A stretch of DNA of 12,359 nt from Clostridiales bacterium (GTDB lineage Bacteria > Bacillota > Clostridia > Saccharofermentanales > Saccharofermentanaceae), in contig JAFGGR010000155.1 in NCBI GenBank assembly GCA_016930475.1, positions 1 to 12,359 of the forward strand, in the 5' to 3' direction. Below, piece after piece: positions 1 through 7,792 of the stretch (the stretch's first letter is position 1; the number at the start of each line of letters is the position of its first letter). A program made the translations under genes and the position numbers. The notes beneath the pieces were generated by a model. That model was not told where the DNA came from. It saw only the letters and a list, made by a program, of their open reading frames with translations, and searched no databases.

Positions 1-1044
1 ATCATTTAACGTCGGGCGCTCCCGGTTGCGGATGATCGAGAGACATTCGGAGCCTGTGCTTCGGTGCTTCGGAAGCGACGGCAGACGTCCTCTCGGCGCG
101 TCCGTGTCCGGACCGGGCAGTTTCCGCCCCGAATGGAGCGACAGCAGATCCGTCAGTTTTCGGCGCATCTCATCCCGGGTCACGATCGCATCCAAAAATC
201 CGTGTTTGAGTATAAATTCCGAACGCTGAAAATCGTCCGGCAGAGCCTGCGCGATCGTTCCCTCAATGACTCTTCTGCCGGCAAAACCGATGAGCGTATC
301 TGGCTCGGAAAGAATAATATCTCCGAGTGAAGCAAAGCTCGCGGTTACGCCACCGGTCGTCGGATCAGTCATCACACACAAAAACAAAAGGCCGGCACGA
401 TGGTGGCGCTCGACGGCGCCCGCGGTCTTGGCCATCTGCATCAAAGAAACGATTCCCTCCTGCATTCTGGCGCCGCCGGAAGCCGTAAACAGAACGACCG
501 GCAGTCTTTTTTCCGTAGCCGTTTCGAAAAGCCTTGTGATCTTCTCGCCGACGGCGGAACCCATCGATCCCATCAAGAAGTTGGAGTCCATCGCTCCGAT
601 CATGCACGGAAAGCCTCCGACGGATGCGCTTCCGACAATGACCGCCTCGGTCATTCCCGTTTTTTCCTGAAGTTTACGCAGACGATGCCCATACCGCGGA
701 AACGAGATCGGATCTTTTCCGTACAACGTTTCCCACAGTTCCTCGAATGAGCCCTCATCGACGGTCATCGCCAAACGTTCTTTCGCATTGACCCGAAAAC
801 AGTGACCGCAATGCAGGCATACACTTCGGTTTTCTTCAAAATCTTCCCGAAGCATCACTCCCTGGCAAGACGGACAACGAACCCAGAGGTCGTCGGGGAT
901 CGGCATCAAATAACTAAAGCGATCCTTGACGCCGGTCTTTCCGACCTCGCCCCGGACATTGCTTTTTCCCGCCGCTTCCTGCTCCTCCAAATATTTTCGG
1001 TTCATCGCCAAACGATCCCGAATCATCGAAAATGAATCTTCCAT
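1..1044 (-). CDS. accDA: Acetyl-CoA carboxylase carboxyltransferase, beta subunit fused to alpha subunit (AccDA), 3' end missing
   Basis: The beta part of the carboxyltransferase moves the carboxyl group from carboxybiotin on AccB to acetyl-CoA, giving malonyl-CoA in the cytoplasm. The visible 348 codons contain no stop and leave the window at base 1. The N-terminal zinc ribbon is CPSC (57-60) and CLHC (76-79), i.e. C-x2-C-x15-C-x2-C. The crotonase-like core has SGGARMQEG at 189-197 and DPTTGGVTASFA at 227-238. A stand-alone AccD would end near residue 300. Here a linker of about 30 residues leads into RNRERPTLND (339-348), which aligns with RHPQRPYTLD at the start of the conserved AccA core. 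This is why I infer a fused AccDA, a form known from some Clostridia. The start is the ATG at 1044, preceded by AAGGAGTG. It is the last visible gene of the fab/acc operon, 64 nt after accC. The AccD assignment is firm; the fusion is inferred from a short overlap. Confidence 0.9.
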   Translation of the reverse strand, partial: MEDSFSMIRDRLAMNRKYLEEQEAAGKSNVRGEVGKTGVKDRFSYLMPIPDDLWVRCPSCQGVMLREDFEENRSVCLHCGHCFRVNAKERLAMTVDEGSFEELWETLYGKDPISFPRYGHRLRKLQEKTGMTEAVIVGSASVGGFPCMIGAMDSNFLMGSMGSAVGEKITRLFETATEKRLPVVLFTASGGARMQEGIVSLMQMAKTAGAVERHHRAGLLFLCVMTDPTTGGVTASFASLGDIILSEPDTLIGFAGRRVIEGTIAQALPDDFQRSEFILKHGFLDAIVTRDEMRRKLTDLLSLHSGRKLPGPDTDAPRGRLPSLPKHRSTGSECLSIIRNRERPTLND

Positions 1045-1069
1045 GAATATCACTCCTTAATACGCTTCC

Positions 1070-1083
1070 TTGCACGAGTGCAA
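1070..1083. repeat. Short inverted repeat between accC and accDA
   Basis: TTGCAC and GTGCAA arms separated by 2 nt lie in the 64-nt accC-accDA gap, 26 nt before the accDA start. As RNA they could form a five-base-pair hairpin with a four-base loop. It lacks a U-tract and is too short to be a convincing terminator. It may only tune translation or be chance. Confidence 0.25.
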
Positions 1084-1108
1084 TTTGCGCAATCATTCTT
1101 GCTTGCGA

Positions 1109-2470
1109 TCAATCCTTTTCGGGAAGCAATGCTTCTCTTTTTCGGTCCAAATAAGTGTTGTCATAATGACCTCGAATGAAGTCCGGCTCGCGAAGAATCG
1201 CCAAGTGAAAGTCGATGTTGGTTTTCACCCCGACGATAACAAATTCCAACAAAGCACGTCTCATCCGAACGATCGCCTCTTCCCGGCCGGATGCGTGAAC
1301 GATCACCTTTGCCAGGAGCGAGTCATAATACGGCGGGATGGTATATCCCTGATAAGCCGCACTGTCGATGCGTACTCCGGGACCGCCCGGCAAATGCAGT
1401 GTCTGAATGGTTCCCGGGCAAGGTCTGAAGTCATTTTCGGGATCTTCCGCGTTGATCCGACATTCAATGGAATGTCCCCGAAAGACAATGTCTCTTTGCG
1501 AATAGCGGAGGATCTCTCCGGCGGCAACGCGAATTTGCTCTTGGATCAGGTTTACGTCGGTGATCGCTTCACTGACCGGATGCTCCACCTGGATCCGTGT
1601 GTTCATCTCCATAAAATAGAAGTTTCGGTTCTTGTCCACGAGAAATTCGATGGTGCCGACGCCCGTATATCCGATTTTTCGAGCAAGACAAATCGCGGCG
1701 CCGCCCATTTGGAATCGCAAATCATCCGTCATAAATGGCGATGAGGCTTCTTCGATGATCTTCTGGTTCCGCCTTTGGATCGAGCAATCACGGTCGCCCA
1801 AATGGATTACGTGACCGAACTCGTCGCACAGCAGTTGGATCTCGATATGTCTTGGCTCCAGGACAAGCTTTTCGAGATAAACCTCATCATTTCCGAAGCA
1901 CGCCTTGGATTCCGTCTTGGCCATTTGAAAAGCACCGGCAAGATCCGATTCGCTGTTGGCGATCCGCATACCCCGGCCGCCGCCGCCCTGCGATGCTTTG
2001 ATCAGCACCGGGTATCCGATACGCTCGGCGTCGCGTTTTGCGGTCCCCAAATCCGCGACCGCCCCGACCGAACCCGGGATGATCGGGATCCCGGCCTGCT
2101 CGGCCGTCTTGCGGGCATTGGATTTATTCCCCATCAAGTCCATGATCTGAGCGCTCGGTCCGATAAACTTGATCCCGCATTTTTCGCACAGACGCGCAAA
2201 AACGGGATTCTCCGATAAAAATCCGAAGCCCGGATGAATCGCCTCGGCGCCGGTCGTCAGGCACGCGGAGAGGATCGCCTGCATATTCAGGTAACTGTCC
2301 TTGGACGCCGCCGGTCCGATACAGACGCATTCGTCCGCAATTTGCGCGTGCAATGCATCTCGATCCGCTTCGGAACAAACCGCTACGCTCGTAATACCCA
2401 TCTCGCGACACGCACGGATGATCGTAACTGCAATTTCACCGCGATTGGCAATCAGAATTTTTTGAAACAT
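1109..2470 (-). CDS. accC: Biotin carboxylase subunit of acetyl-CoA carboxylase
   Basis: It carboxylates the biotin on AccB using ATP and bicarbonate, the first half-reaction of malonyl-CoA synthesis in the cytoplasm. The 453-residue protein aligns end to end with E. coli AccC. The N-terminal domain begins KILIANRGEIA. The ATP-grasp domain carries Lys116, Lys158, the glycine loop QGGGGRGMR (161-169), His208, Glu275 and Glu288. The catalytic segment is MNTRIQVEHPVSE (289-301), with Arg292 and Glu296. The C-terminal domain has ECRINAEDP (336-344) with Arg338. I chose the ATG at 2470 because it sits behind AAGGAGA and gives the family start MFQKILIANRG. The frame stays open a further 53 codons upstream, but those residues match nothing in AccC and reach into the fabZ end. 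It follows fabZ by 94 nt. Confidence 0.97.
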   Translation of the reverse strand: MFQKILIANRGEIAVTIIRACREMGITSVAVCSEADRDALHAQIADECVCIGPAASKDSYLNMQAILSACLTTGAEAIHPGFGFLSENPVFARLCEKCGIKFIGPSAQIMDLMGNKSNARKTAEQAGIPIIPGSVGAVADLGTAKRDAERIGYPVLIKASQGGGGRGMRIANSESDLAGAFQMAKTESKACFGNDEVYLEKLVLEPRHIEIQLLCDEFGHVIHLGDRDCSIQRRNQKIIEEASSPFMTDDLRFQMGGAAICLARKIGYTGVGTIEFLVDKNRNFYFMEMNTRIQVEHPVSEAITDVNLIQEQIRVAAGEILRYSQRDIVFRGHSIECRINAEDPENDFRPCPGTIQTLHLPGGPGVRIDSAAYQGYTIPPYYDSLLAKVIVHASGREEAIVRMRRALLEFVIVGVKTNIDFHLAILREPDFIRGHYDNTYLDRKREALLPEKD

Positions 2471-2564
2471 TTTGGTCTCCTTCGTGTACGACAAATAAGC
2501 ATGCCTTCCGCTCTCGATCGATAAATCGATGACCGATCGGCATGATCGGCAAAGTGCCGAAACC

Positions 2565-3011
2565 TTATTCCTTTTTCGCCTCGCCGACCGCAAACATGAT
2601 TTCGGCGGAGGCACACAGAGCGTCTTCAACGAAGGCTTTGCCTTCTCCGAATCCGATCGGTCCGCGCTGTTTGGTCATACGCACCTCAAGCCTCAATGTA
2701 TCCCCCGGAAATACGCTCTTCTTGAACCGAACCTTGTCGATCCCCGCGAAAAAAGCAATTTTTCCCTTGTTTTCGGGCTTACTGAGCGCAACGACCGCTC
2801 CGGCCTGCGCCATGGATTCTACGATCAAGACTCCCGGCATGACGGGCATCTCGGGAAAATGTCCCTTGAAATAATACTCGTCCGCACGAACATGTTTTTG
2901 AGCGATGATGTGTTCCCCGTCCATTTCCAGGACCTCGTCGACCAGTATGAAGGGCTCTCTGTGCGGAATGATTGCCTCGATATCCGCTCGATCCATAATC
3001 GGTTTAGTCAT
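2565..3011 (-). CDS. fabZ: 3-hydroxyacyl-[acyl-carrier-protein] dehydratase FabZ
   Basis: It removes water from beta-hydroxyacyl-ACP to give trans-2-enoyl-ACP in each elongation cycle. The 148 residues are a normal FabZ length and form one hot-dog fold. Seen in the sequence: IIPHREPFILVDEV near 14-27, the catalytic His51 in KGHFPEMPVMPG, and Glu65 in VESMAQAG. The start at 3011 follows AAGGAGGG with a 5-nt spacer, and the gene overlaps the 3' end of accB by 8 nt, suggesting coupled translation. An in-frame ATG 20 codons upstream lies inside accB, has no matching site and adds residues foreign to the family. No fabA or fabM is seen, so nothing in this window accounts for making unsaturated fatty acids. 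Confidence 0.96.
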   Translation of the reverse strand: MTKPIMDRADIEAIIPHREPFILVDEVLEMDGEHIIAQKHVRADEYYFKGHFPEMPVMPGVLIVESMAQAGAVVALSKPENKGKIAFFAGIDKVRFKKSVFPGDTLRLEVRMTKQRGPIGFGEGKAFVEDALCASAEIMFAVGEAKKE

Positions 3012-3543
3012 CGTTACCCTCCTTTTTGTCGCTCGGTTCAATAACAAACAGTTCTTGTCCGAACTCGACACGGCTGGCCTTCTGAACGAGTATCTCGCAA
3101 ACCGTACCGGAGATCGGACTGGTCACTTCATTCATCAGTTTCATCGCTTCGATGATGCAAAGAACATCGCCCTTTTTCACGACCGAACCCACTTCGACAT
3201 ACGGATCCTGATCGGGTGCCGGTGTATCATAAAAAACGCCGACAACGGGGGACGTGACCACATGCCCGGAGTACGAGGGCTCGGACGACTTCAAATCATC
3301 CTTTATCTCTGCGTCGTCATGACACATCTCCGGATCAGCGATCCGATTTCTATCTGCACCCGTCCCGAGCGCGATCGGTGCCTTTCTGGAAATACTGAGT
3401 CGATTGTTGCCTTCGCCCATGCGAAAATGGGTAATGCCCTCTTTTTTCATCAGCGACATTATTTCCTTCAGTTGCTTAAACGACAGTCCCGTTACGGAAA
3501 TCGGAGTTTCTTGCTCCCCTGTTTTTTTCGTTTCCGGTGTCAT
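3004..3543 (-). CDS. accB: Biotin carboxyl carrier protein of acetyl-CoA carboxylase
   Basis: This is the carrier that shuttles carboxyl groups between AccC and the carboxyltransferase. The 179-residue protein has a helical, charged N-terminus (LKEIMSLMKKEGITHFRM, 25-42) typical of AccB. A hydrophilic linker (about 55-92) follows, then the biotinyl domain: VTSPVVGVFYDTPAPD (96-111) and the biotin-accepting motif EAMKLMNEV with Lys135. FGQELFVIEP closes the domain, and a charged tail follows. The start ATG overlaps the fabF stop as ATGA, with AGGAGAAG just upstream inside fabF. The linker and tail are somewhat longer than in E. coli AccB (156 residues). The biotin ligase BirA is not in the window. 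Confidence 0.96.
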   Translation of the reverse strand: MTPETKKTGEQETPISVTGLSFKQLKEIMSLMKKEGITHFRMGEGNNRLSISRKAPIALGTGADRNRIADPEMCHDDAEIKDDLKSSEPSYSGHVVTSPVVGVFYDTPAPDQDPYVEVGSVVKKGDVLCIIEAMKLMNEVTSPISGTVCEILVQKASRVEFGQELFVIEPSDKKEGNDD

Positions 3544-4835
3544 AGTTCTTCTCCTACCTTTCTGAAAAGCAATGATCCGTTTTGCCCTCCGAATCCCAAA
3601 GAATTGGATACGGCAACCGATATTGTCTTTTGCTTTGCCCGATGAGGCGTGTAGTCCAAATCACATTCCGGATCCGGCTCGAAAAGCCCGATCGTCGGAG
3701 GAATGATCCCCTTTCTTATCGCCATGATCGACGCGACGGCTTCAACGCCTCCGGCGGCACCGAGCAAGTGTCCGGTCACGGACTTCGTCGAACTGACGGA
3801 TACCGATTTCGCGATTTCTTCGCCCATCGCGTATTTGATGGCGAGGGTCTCGTACTTATCGTTGAGCGGCGTTCCCGTACCGTGTGCATTAATATAGTCG
3901 ACTTGGTCCGGCGTAACATTTCCTTCGCGCATCGCAAGCTTCATCGCCGTTCCCGCGCCCTTCCCTTCCGGGTCCGGGCTGGTGATATGAAACGCATCGG
4001 CCGTCGCGCCGTACCCGGCGATTTCCGCCAGAATGTTCGCACCGCGGTTCACCGCGTTTTCCATCGTTTCCATAAACAAAATACCCGCGCCCTCGGCAAT
4101 AACAAAGCCGCCTCTTCGCGAGTCAAACGGAAGCGAGGCAAGGTCGGGGTCATCCGTCATGCTCAAAGCCCTCATATTGGTAAATCCGGCAAGCGCGATC
4201 CGCGTGATCGGCGCCTCCGCTCCTCCGGCCAGCGCAGCCTTCAAATATCCGAGTTTGATTTTGTGAAAAGCTTCGCCGATCGCGTGTGTTCCGGACGCAC
4301 AGGCCGTCGTTACACAGTAGTTCGCCCCTTTGATCCCGTAAATCATCGACAGCGTTCCGGACGCGATGTTACTGATCATCATCGGAATAAAAAGCGGCGA
4401 TATACGATCCGGTCCGCCATTGACCAAAAGCGCTTCAAACTGATTCTGCAACGTATGAAGTCCTCCGACACCCGATCCGACGATGACCCCGGTATCAAAC
4501 GGATCCATCGTCGAAAAATCAATACCGGACATCTCGATTGCTTCCTTGGCGGCCGCTACGGCAAACTGACAATACCGATCTGTCCTCCGCGCTTCTTTTC
4601 GATCCAGATACATGGTCGCGTCGAAGCCTTTTACCTCTGCGGCCGTATTGACGCGAACTCCGGGATAAATATCTTTATCAATTTTCCCGATCCCGTGTCT
4701 TCCTTCAATCAAGGCTTCCCAAAAATCTGCAACCGTTTTTCCGACGGGAGAAATGACTCCCATACCGGTGACAACGACGCGGGGTCTTCCCGCATGATCC
4801 TGATATGAATGGTTCTTCGTGGGGGATCCTGACAT
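3540..4835 (-). CDS. fabF: Beta-ketoacyl-[acyl-carrier-protein] synthase II
   Basis: It condenses malonyl-ACP with the growing acyl-ACP, extending the chain by two carbons. The 431-residue protein shows the full thiolase-fold signature: VVVTGMGVISPVG at the start, the nucleophile Cys179 in TTACASGTHAIGEAF, His318 in NAHGTGTPLND, and Lys351 and His356 in KSVTGHLLGAAGGVE. NSLGFGGQNGSLLF (411-424) is the C-terminal glycine motif. It is about 18 residues longer at the N-terminus than usual. That extra segment is retained because the ATG at 4835 has a strong GGAGGAG site and no better start occurs before VVVTGMG. It lies 65 nt after fabG and overlaps accB by 4 nt. A FabB role cannot be excluded by sequence alone, but FabF is the usual product at this locus. 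Confidence 0.96.
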   Translation of the reverse strand: MSGSPTKNHSYQDHAGRPRVVVTGMGVISPVGKTVADFWEALIEGRHGIGKIDKDIYPGVRVNTAAEVKGFDATMYLDRKEARRTDRYCQFAVAAAKEAIEMSGIDFSTMDPFDTGVIVGSGVGGLHTLQNQFEALLVNGGPDRISPLFIPMMISNIASGTLSMIYGIKGANYCVTTACASGTHAIGEAFHKIKLGYLKAALAGGAEAPITRIALAGFTNMRALSMTDDPDLASLPFDSRRGGFVIAEGAGILFMETMENAVNRGANILAEIAGYGATADAFHITSPDPEGKGAGTAMKLAMREGNVTPDQVDYINAHGTGTPLNDKYETLAIKYAMGEEIAKSVSVSSTKSVTGHLLGAAGGVEAVASIMAIRKGIIPPTIGLFEPDPECDLDYTPHRAKQKTISVAVSNSLGFGGQNGSLLFRKVGEEL

Positions 4836-4900
4836 ACGCTCCTCCTGCTATTTCGTTTTTATCTCGAAAATCACCGTTGTGCTCCCGGTCATTTTCTTGA

Positions 4901-5656
4901 TTACAATACCAACCCTCCGGATACTTCGATGACCTGACCGGTAATATATGAAGCCTCATCGGACGCGAGAAAGGCGATCAGCGAAGCGACGTCCGAGGGC
5001 TGTCCGAATCGCTTCAGCGGGATGCGCTCGATCGCCGATTCCTTCACCTTGTCCGGCAGTGCGTCCGTCATCTGTGTTTGGATAAATCCGGGAGCAACGG
5101 CGTTTACCGTGATGCCCCGTCCTCCGACCTCCTTGGCCAGGCTTTTGGTCAATCCGATCAGCCCCGCTTTCGATGCGGAATAATTAGCCTGTCCCGCATT
5201 CCCGTAAATTCCGGAAACGGAGGACATATTGATAATTCTACCGCTCCGCTGTTTTACCATCATGGGCAGACACAGCGATGCCAGCATAAACGCGCCCGTC
5301 AGATTCGTGTCGATGACTGCAGAGAACTGATCTCTGTCCATGCGCATCGCTAACCCGTCCTTGGTTCGTCCCGCGTTGTTGACCAAAAGATCCACTCTCC
5401 CGAATGTTTCCTTCGTCACATCAACGGCATGCTTGCAATCTTCTTCCAGCGAAATGTCCGCACTCAGCGTGATCGCCTGTATGCCCTCCTGCATCGCCGC
5501 ACACTCGCTTCGGACGTTTTCGAGTTCTTCGGTGACCTTAAGATCGAGCAATACGAGATCGTAATTTTTCCGAGCCAGCGTTCGGGCGATTTCCGCTCCG
5601 ATCCCTCTGGCCGCTCCGGTAACGATCGCTACTTTTTTCTCTGATTGACCATCCAT
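4901..5656 (-). CDS. fabG: 3-oxoacyl-[acyl-carrier-protein] reductase FabG
   Basis: This NADPH-dependent short-chain dehydrogenase reduces beta-ketoacyl-ACP to beta-hydroxyacyl-ACP. The 251-residue Rossmann protein has the cofactor motif TGAARGIG (13-20), NNAG (93-96) and Asn118. The catalytic Ser146, Tyr159 and Lys163 fall in the segments INMSSVSG and ANYSASKAG. The C-terminal ITGQVIEVSGG is typical of FabG. I start it at the ATG at 5656 because GGGGAGGG stands 8 nt upstream. The in-frame ATG six codons earlier has only a poor site. The chosen ATG overlaps the fabK stop by one base (TAATG), indicating translational coupling. Its place between fabK and fabF supports FabG rather than another SDR. 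In many Gram-positive clusters fabD sits between fabK and fabG; here there is no room for even a remnant. Confidence 0.96.
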   Translation of the reverse strand: MDGQSEKKVAIVTGAARGIGAEIARTLARKNYDLVLLDLKVTEELENVRSECAAMQEGIQAITLSADISLEEDCKHAVDVTKETFGRVDLLVNNAGRTKDGLAMRMDRDQFSAVIDTNLTGAFMLASLCLPMMVKQRSGRIINMSSVSGIYGNAGQANYSASKAGLIGLTKSLAKEVGGRGITVNAVAPGFIQTQMTDALPDKVKESAIERIPLKRFGQPSDVASLIAFLASDEASYITGQVIEVSGGLVL

Positions 5657-6591
5657 TAAATTGACCCTCCCCATTCCATGATTTTTTCATATTCGGTAAA
5701 CATTTCCTTGATGATCTCTTTTACGGACATGATCCGATTGACCATTCCCGCAATTTGGCCGGCCATAAATGTGCCGCCTGTAAGATCACCTTCTTTGGCC
5801 GCTTTTCGAAGCGATCCGAGTGTGACCGCTTCCAATTCCTCGAAGCTCGCGCCCCTCTTTTCCATCTCGTCTATCTCACGCGTCAGTTGGTTTGAGATAC
5901 AACGAACCGGGTGACCGCCGCTTCTGCCGGTCACCCGGGAGTCGATATCTTTGCTTCTTACGACCAGGTCCTTGTAGTTGGAATGGATATTGCACTCCTC
6001 AGACGCGAGAAAACGCGTGCCTACCTGTACTCCGCTTGCGCCGAGCATACTGACCGCGGCAATTCCTCTGCCGTCGGCGATCCCGCCGGCCGCGACGACC
6101 GGAAGGCTGACTGCGTCGACTACCTGCGGAACTAGGGTCATCGTTGTCAATTCTCCGATGTGACCGCCGGCCTCGTATCCTTCCGCGACCACCGCATCCG
6201 CACCGAGACGCTCCATCCGACGAGCCAGCCCGGTAGACGCCACAACGGGGATCACCTTGATCCCGGCCTTTTTCCACGCCTCTATGTATTTGCCGGGGGA
6301 TCCCGCTCCGGTCGTCACCACCGGGACCTTCTCCTCGATAACAACTTCCGCAAGATCCGGAGTGTACGGGCTGAGAAGCATAATGTTTACTCCGAACGGC
6401 TTGTCGGTCATCAACCGGGTTTTCTTAATTTCCGCCCGAAGGAGATCCTTATCCATCGATCCCGCGGCAACAAGGCCCAATCCTCCGGCATTGGACACGG
6501 CCGCCGCAAGATTTGCGTCGGCGACCCAAGCCATTCCTCCCTGAATCAACGGATACTGTGTGCCGAGGATCGACGTCAGTATTGTCTTCAT
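5656..6591 (-). CDS. fabK: Enoyl-[acyl-carrier-protein] reductase II (FMN-dependent FabK)
   Basis: It performs the last reduction of each cycle, enoyl-ACP to acyl-ACP, using FMN and NAD(P)H. The 311 residues match FabK length. Visible motifs of this nitronate-monooxygenase-like TIM barrel are PLIQGGMAWVAD (14-25), AGGLGLVAAGSM (35-46), GVNIMLLSP (67-75) and AEGYEAGGHIGE with His144, which corresponds to the catalytic His of Streptococcus pneumoniae FabK. PVVAAGGIADGRG (164-176) and GASGVQVGTRFL (184-195) follow and form the FMN phosphate site. The ATG at 6591 has GGGAGA nine bases upstream. The open frame extends 23 codons further, without family similarity or a good site. It follows fabH by 84 nt. 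It is the only enoyl reductase in the window; FabK enzymes are typically insensitive to triclosan. A 2-nitropropane dioxygenase is the alternative family name, but context argues for FabK. Confidence 0.95.
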   Translation of the reverse strand: MKTILTSILGTQYPLIQGGMAWVADANLAAAVSNAGGLGLVAAGSMDKDLLRAEIKKTRLMTDKPFGVNIMLLSPYTPDLAEVVIEEKVPVVTTGAGSPGKYIEAWKKAGIKVIPVVASTGLARRMERLGADAVVAEGYEAGGHIGELTTMTLVPQVVDAVSLPVVAAGGIADGRGIAAVSMLGASGVQVGTRFLASEECNIHSNYKDLVVRSKDIDSRVTGRSGGHPVRCISNQLTREIDEMEKRGASFEELEAVTLGSLRKAAKEGDLTGGTFMAGQIAGMVNRIMSVKEIIKEMFTEYEKIMEWGGSI

Positions 6592-6607
6592 ATCTGTTGC
6601 TCTCCCT

Positions 6608-6635
6608 GTTTTGCTTTTCGAAAAACGATCAAAAC
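6608..6635. repeat. Inverted repeat in the fabH-fabK gap
   Basis: GTTTTG and CAAAAC arms flank a TTTTCGAAAA palindrome in the 84-nt space between fabH and fabK, where related clusters often carry acpP. As RNA on the minus strand it could form an AU-rich hairpin before the fabK ribosome site. It has no U-tract in the right place and may be a processing or stability element, or chance. Confidence 0.25.
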
Positions 6636-6675
6636 GACTTCCTCGGCGCGATTGGATCATTTATCCTTCCATTTT

Positions 6676-7701
6676 CTAGAATATGCAGGCGCAAGCACCA
6701 TACGTCAATCCACCGCCGAATCCGGTCAAAATAAGTGTCTGACCGCGCCGGATCTGCCCCGAACGAACATACTGATCCAAACAGATCGGCACGGACGCCG
6801 AAGAAGTGTTTCCGGTCTCGGCGATCGTGGATAACATTTTCTCGAAATCCAACCCGAGACGCTTCGCCGAGGCCTGAAGGATCCGGTCGTTTGCCTGATG
6901 CGGCACGACATAATCAATTTCATCCAATCGAATGCCTGTCCGGCTCAGCACTTCCTCGATTGCGTGCGGCATCGCCGTCGTCGCAAATCGATAGACTTCG
7001 GGACCCTTCATCGAAAGGAAAATGCCGGTCTCATGTCCGAACCGGTCTTCGGGAACAGCCTTATCCGGATCACTGAACGGGTGCGTAGCCACTTCAAACG
7101 CTTTTCCCGTCATATACCCGCCACCGTCTCCCTGTGCACCGAAAAACGCGTCATAGACTTCGGTCGGAGCGACGGTCTTTCCGTCCGCTTCCCGGTTGGA
7201 TAAAACGACAGCCCCTGCCCCGTCTCCGAATAGTACGCAGGTCCGTCGATCCGAAAAATCGACAATTTTGGAAAGGCTTTCCGATGCGACGACCAGAGCC
7301 GTTACCGGTTCCGGGCTCATCAGATAACGCATGGCAATATCGAAAGCCTGAATAAAGCCCGTGCAAGCCGCATTGACATCAAAACAAAAAGCATTGACCG
7401 CCTTCGTTTCGTCCTGAATGATCGTTGATAAATTCGGCGTGGTATAATCATTAGTCAGAGTAGACGCGATAATGATATCGATCGACTCGGGAGAGACCCC
7501 CGCGTCTTTCAACGCCACGAAAGAAGCTTTTACCGCCATCTCCCACGTTGTCTCCCCGTCGCATAAATGACGGCGCGAAATTCCCGTGCGCGAAGTGATC
7601 CACTCGTCGCTGGTATCAATGATCTTGGCGTACATTTCATTATCCACCGTCAGTGGCGGAAGATATGAGCCGGTCCCAAGAATCTTATAGGGTGTATTCA
7701 C
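6676..7701 (-). CDS. fabH: Beta-ketoacyl-[acyl-carrier-protein] synthase III
   Basis: It starts fatty acid synthesis by condensing a short acyl-CoA with malonyl-ACP. The 341-residue protein has YKILGTGSYLPP near the start and DTSDEWITSRTGISRR (29-44). The catalytic Cys113 lies in NAACTGF, His268 in VPHQAN and Asn298 in ETGNTS, followed by TGFGGGLTYGA. It is about 24 residues longer than E. coli FabH, with the extra length around 170-225. I choose the GTG at 7701 because GGAGG lies 8 nt upstream and the protein then begins like other FabH enzymes. The in-frame ATG at 7725 has no ribosome site, and the one at 7791 would start inside the operator region. This is the first gene of the minus-strand operon. 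Whether it prefers acetyl-CoA or branched primers cannot be read here. Confidence 0.95.
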   Translation of the reverse strand: MNTPYKILGTGSYLPPLTVDNEMYAKIIDTSDEWITSRTGISRRHLCDGETTWEMAVKASFVALKDAGVSPESIDIIIASTLTNDYTTPNLSTIIQDETKAVNAFCFDVNAACTGFIQAFDIAMRYLMSPEPVTALVVASESLSKIVDFSDRRTCVLFGDGAGAVVLSNREADGKTVAPTEVYDAFFGAQGDGGGYMTGKAFEVATHPFSDPDKAVPEDRFGHETGIFLSMKGPEVYRFATTAMPHAIEEVLSRTGIRLDEIDYVVPHQANDRILQASAKRLGLDFEKMLSTIAETGNTSSASVPICLDQYVRSGQIRRGQTLILTGFGGGLTYGACACIF

Positions 7702-7753
7702 AAACTTTTCCTCCGTTGAGCGCATCGGAAATGAATCATTATCCCGCGCACTC

Positions 7754-7782
7754 TTGAAATTCTTTTGAAAATCAATTATTTT
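7754..7782 (+). promoter_or_regulatory. Candidate vegetative promoter of fabD
   Basis: TTGAAA (7754-7759) as -35 and TATTTT (7777-7782) as -10 are separated by 17 bp, about 70 nt before the fabD start. The -10 matches the consensus at only four of six positions. A second TTGAAA at 7765-7770 has no suitable -10. I could not find a good -35/-10 pair for fabH on the other strand, although GATAAT at 7743-7738 (minus) is a possible -10. Confidence 0.4.
7764..7776. promoter_or_regulatory. Second, weaker FabT-like operator half
   Basis: TTTGA-AAA-TCAAT is a one-mismatch version of the palindrome at 7780-7792. The two centres are 16 bp apart. It lies in the spacer of the predicted fabD promoter. It may be a second, lower-affinity site for the same dimer; AT-rich chance similarity is the alternative. 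Confidence 0.4.
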
Positions 7783-7792
7783 GATAGTCAAA
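7780..7792. promoter_or_regulatory. FabT-like operator (TTTGA-N3-TCAAA) between fabH and fabD
   Basis: A perfect 5-bp inverted repeat with a 3-bp centre (TTTGATAGTCAAA) lies between the divergent fabH and fabD starts. From memory this is the shape of sites bound by FabT, the MarR-family repressor of fatty acid synthesis in streptococci and enterococci. It overlaps the proposed -10 and start point of fabD, a position suited to repression, and is about 80 bp from the fabH start. No fabT gene is in the window, so the regulator is inferred. Confidence 0.55.

Noticed and set aside
1070..2218. Long plus-strand frames opposite accC
   Set aside because: They are antisense to conserved accC codons and have no domain or plausible start signal.
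2471..2629. Longer N-terminus for AccC
   Set aside because: The extra 53 codons match no biotin carboxylase and overlap fabZ. A good ribosome site precedes the ATG at 2470.
3582..4808. A 408-codon open frame on the plus strand opposite fabF
   Set aside because: It is exactly antisense to a complete, motif-rich fabF, is rich in Arg, and shows no recognisable domain or ribosome site. It arises from codon bias.
6160..6834. A 224-codon plus-strand frame across fabK and the fabH end
   Set aside because: It spans two real genes on the other strand, and its composition (many Arg, Ser and His) is typical of a shadow frame.
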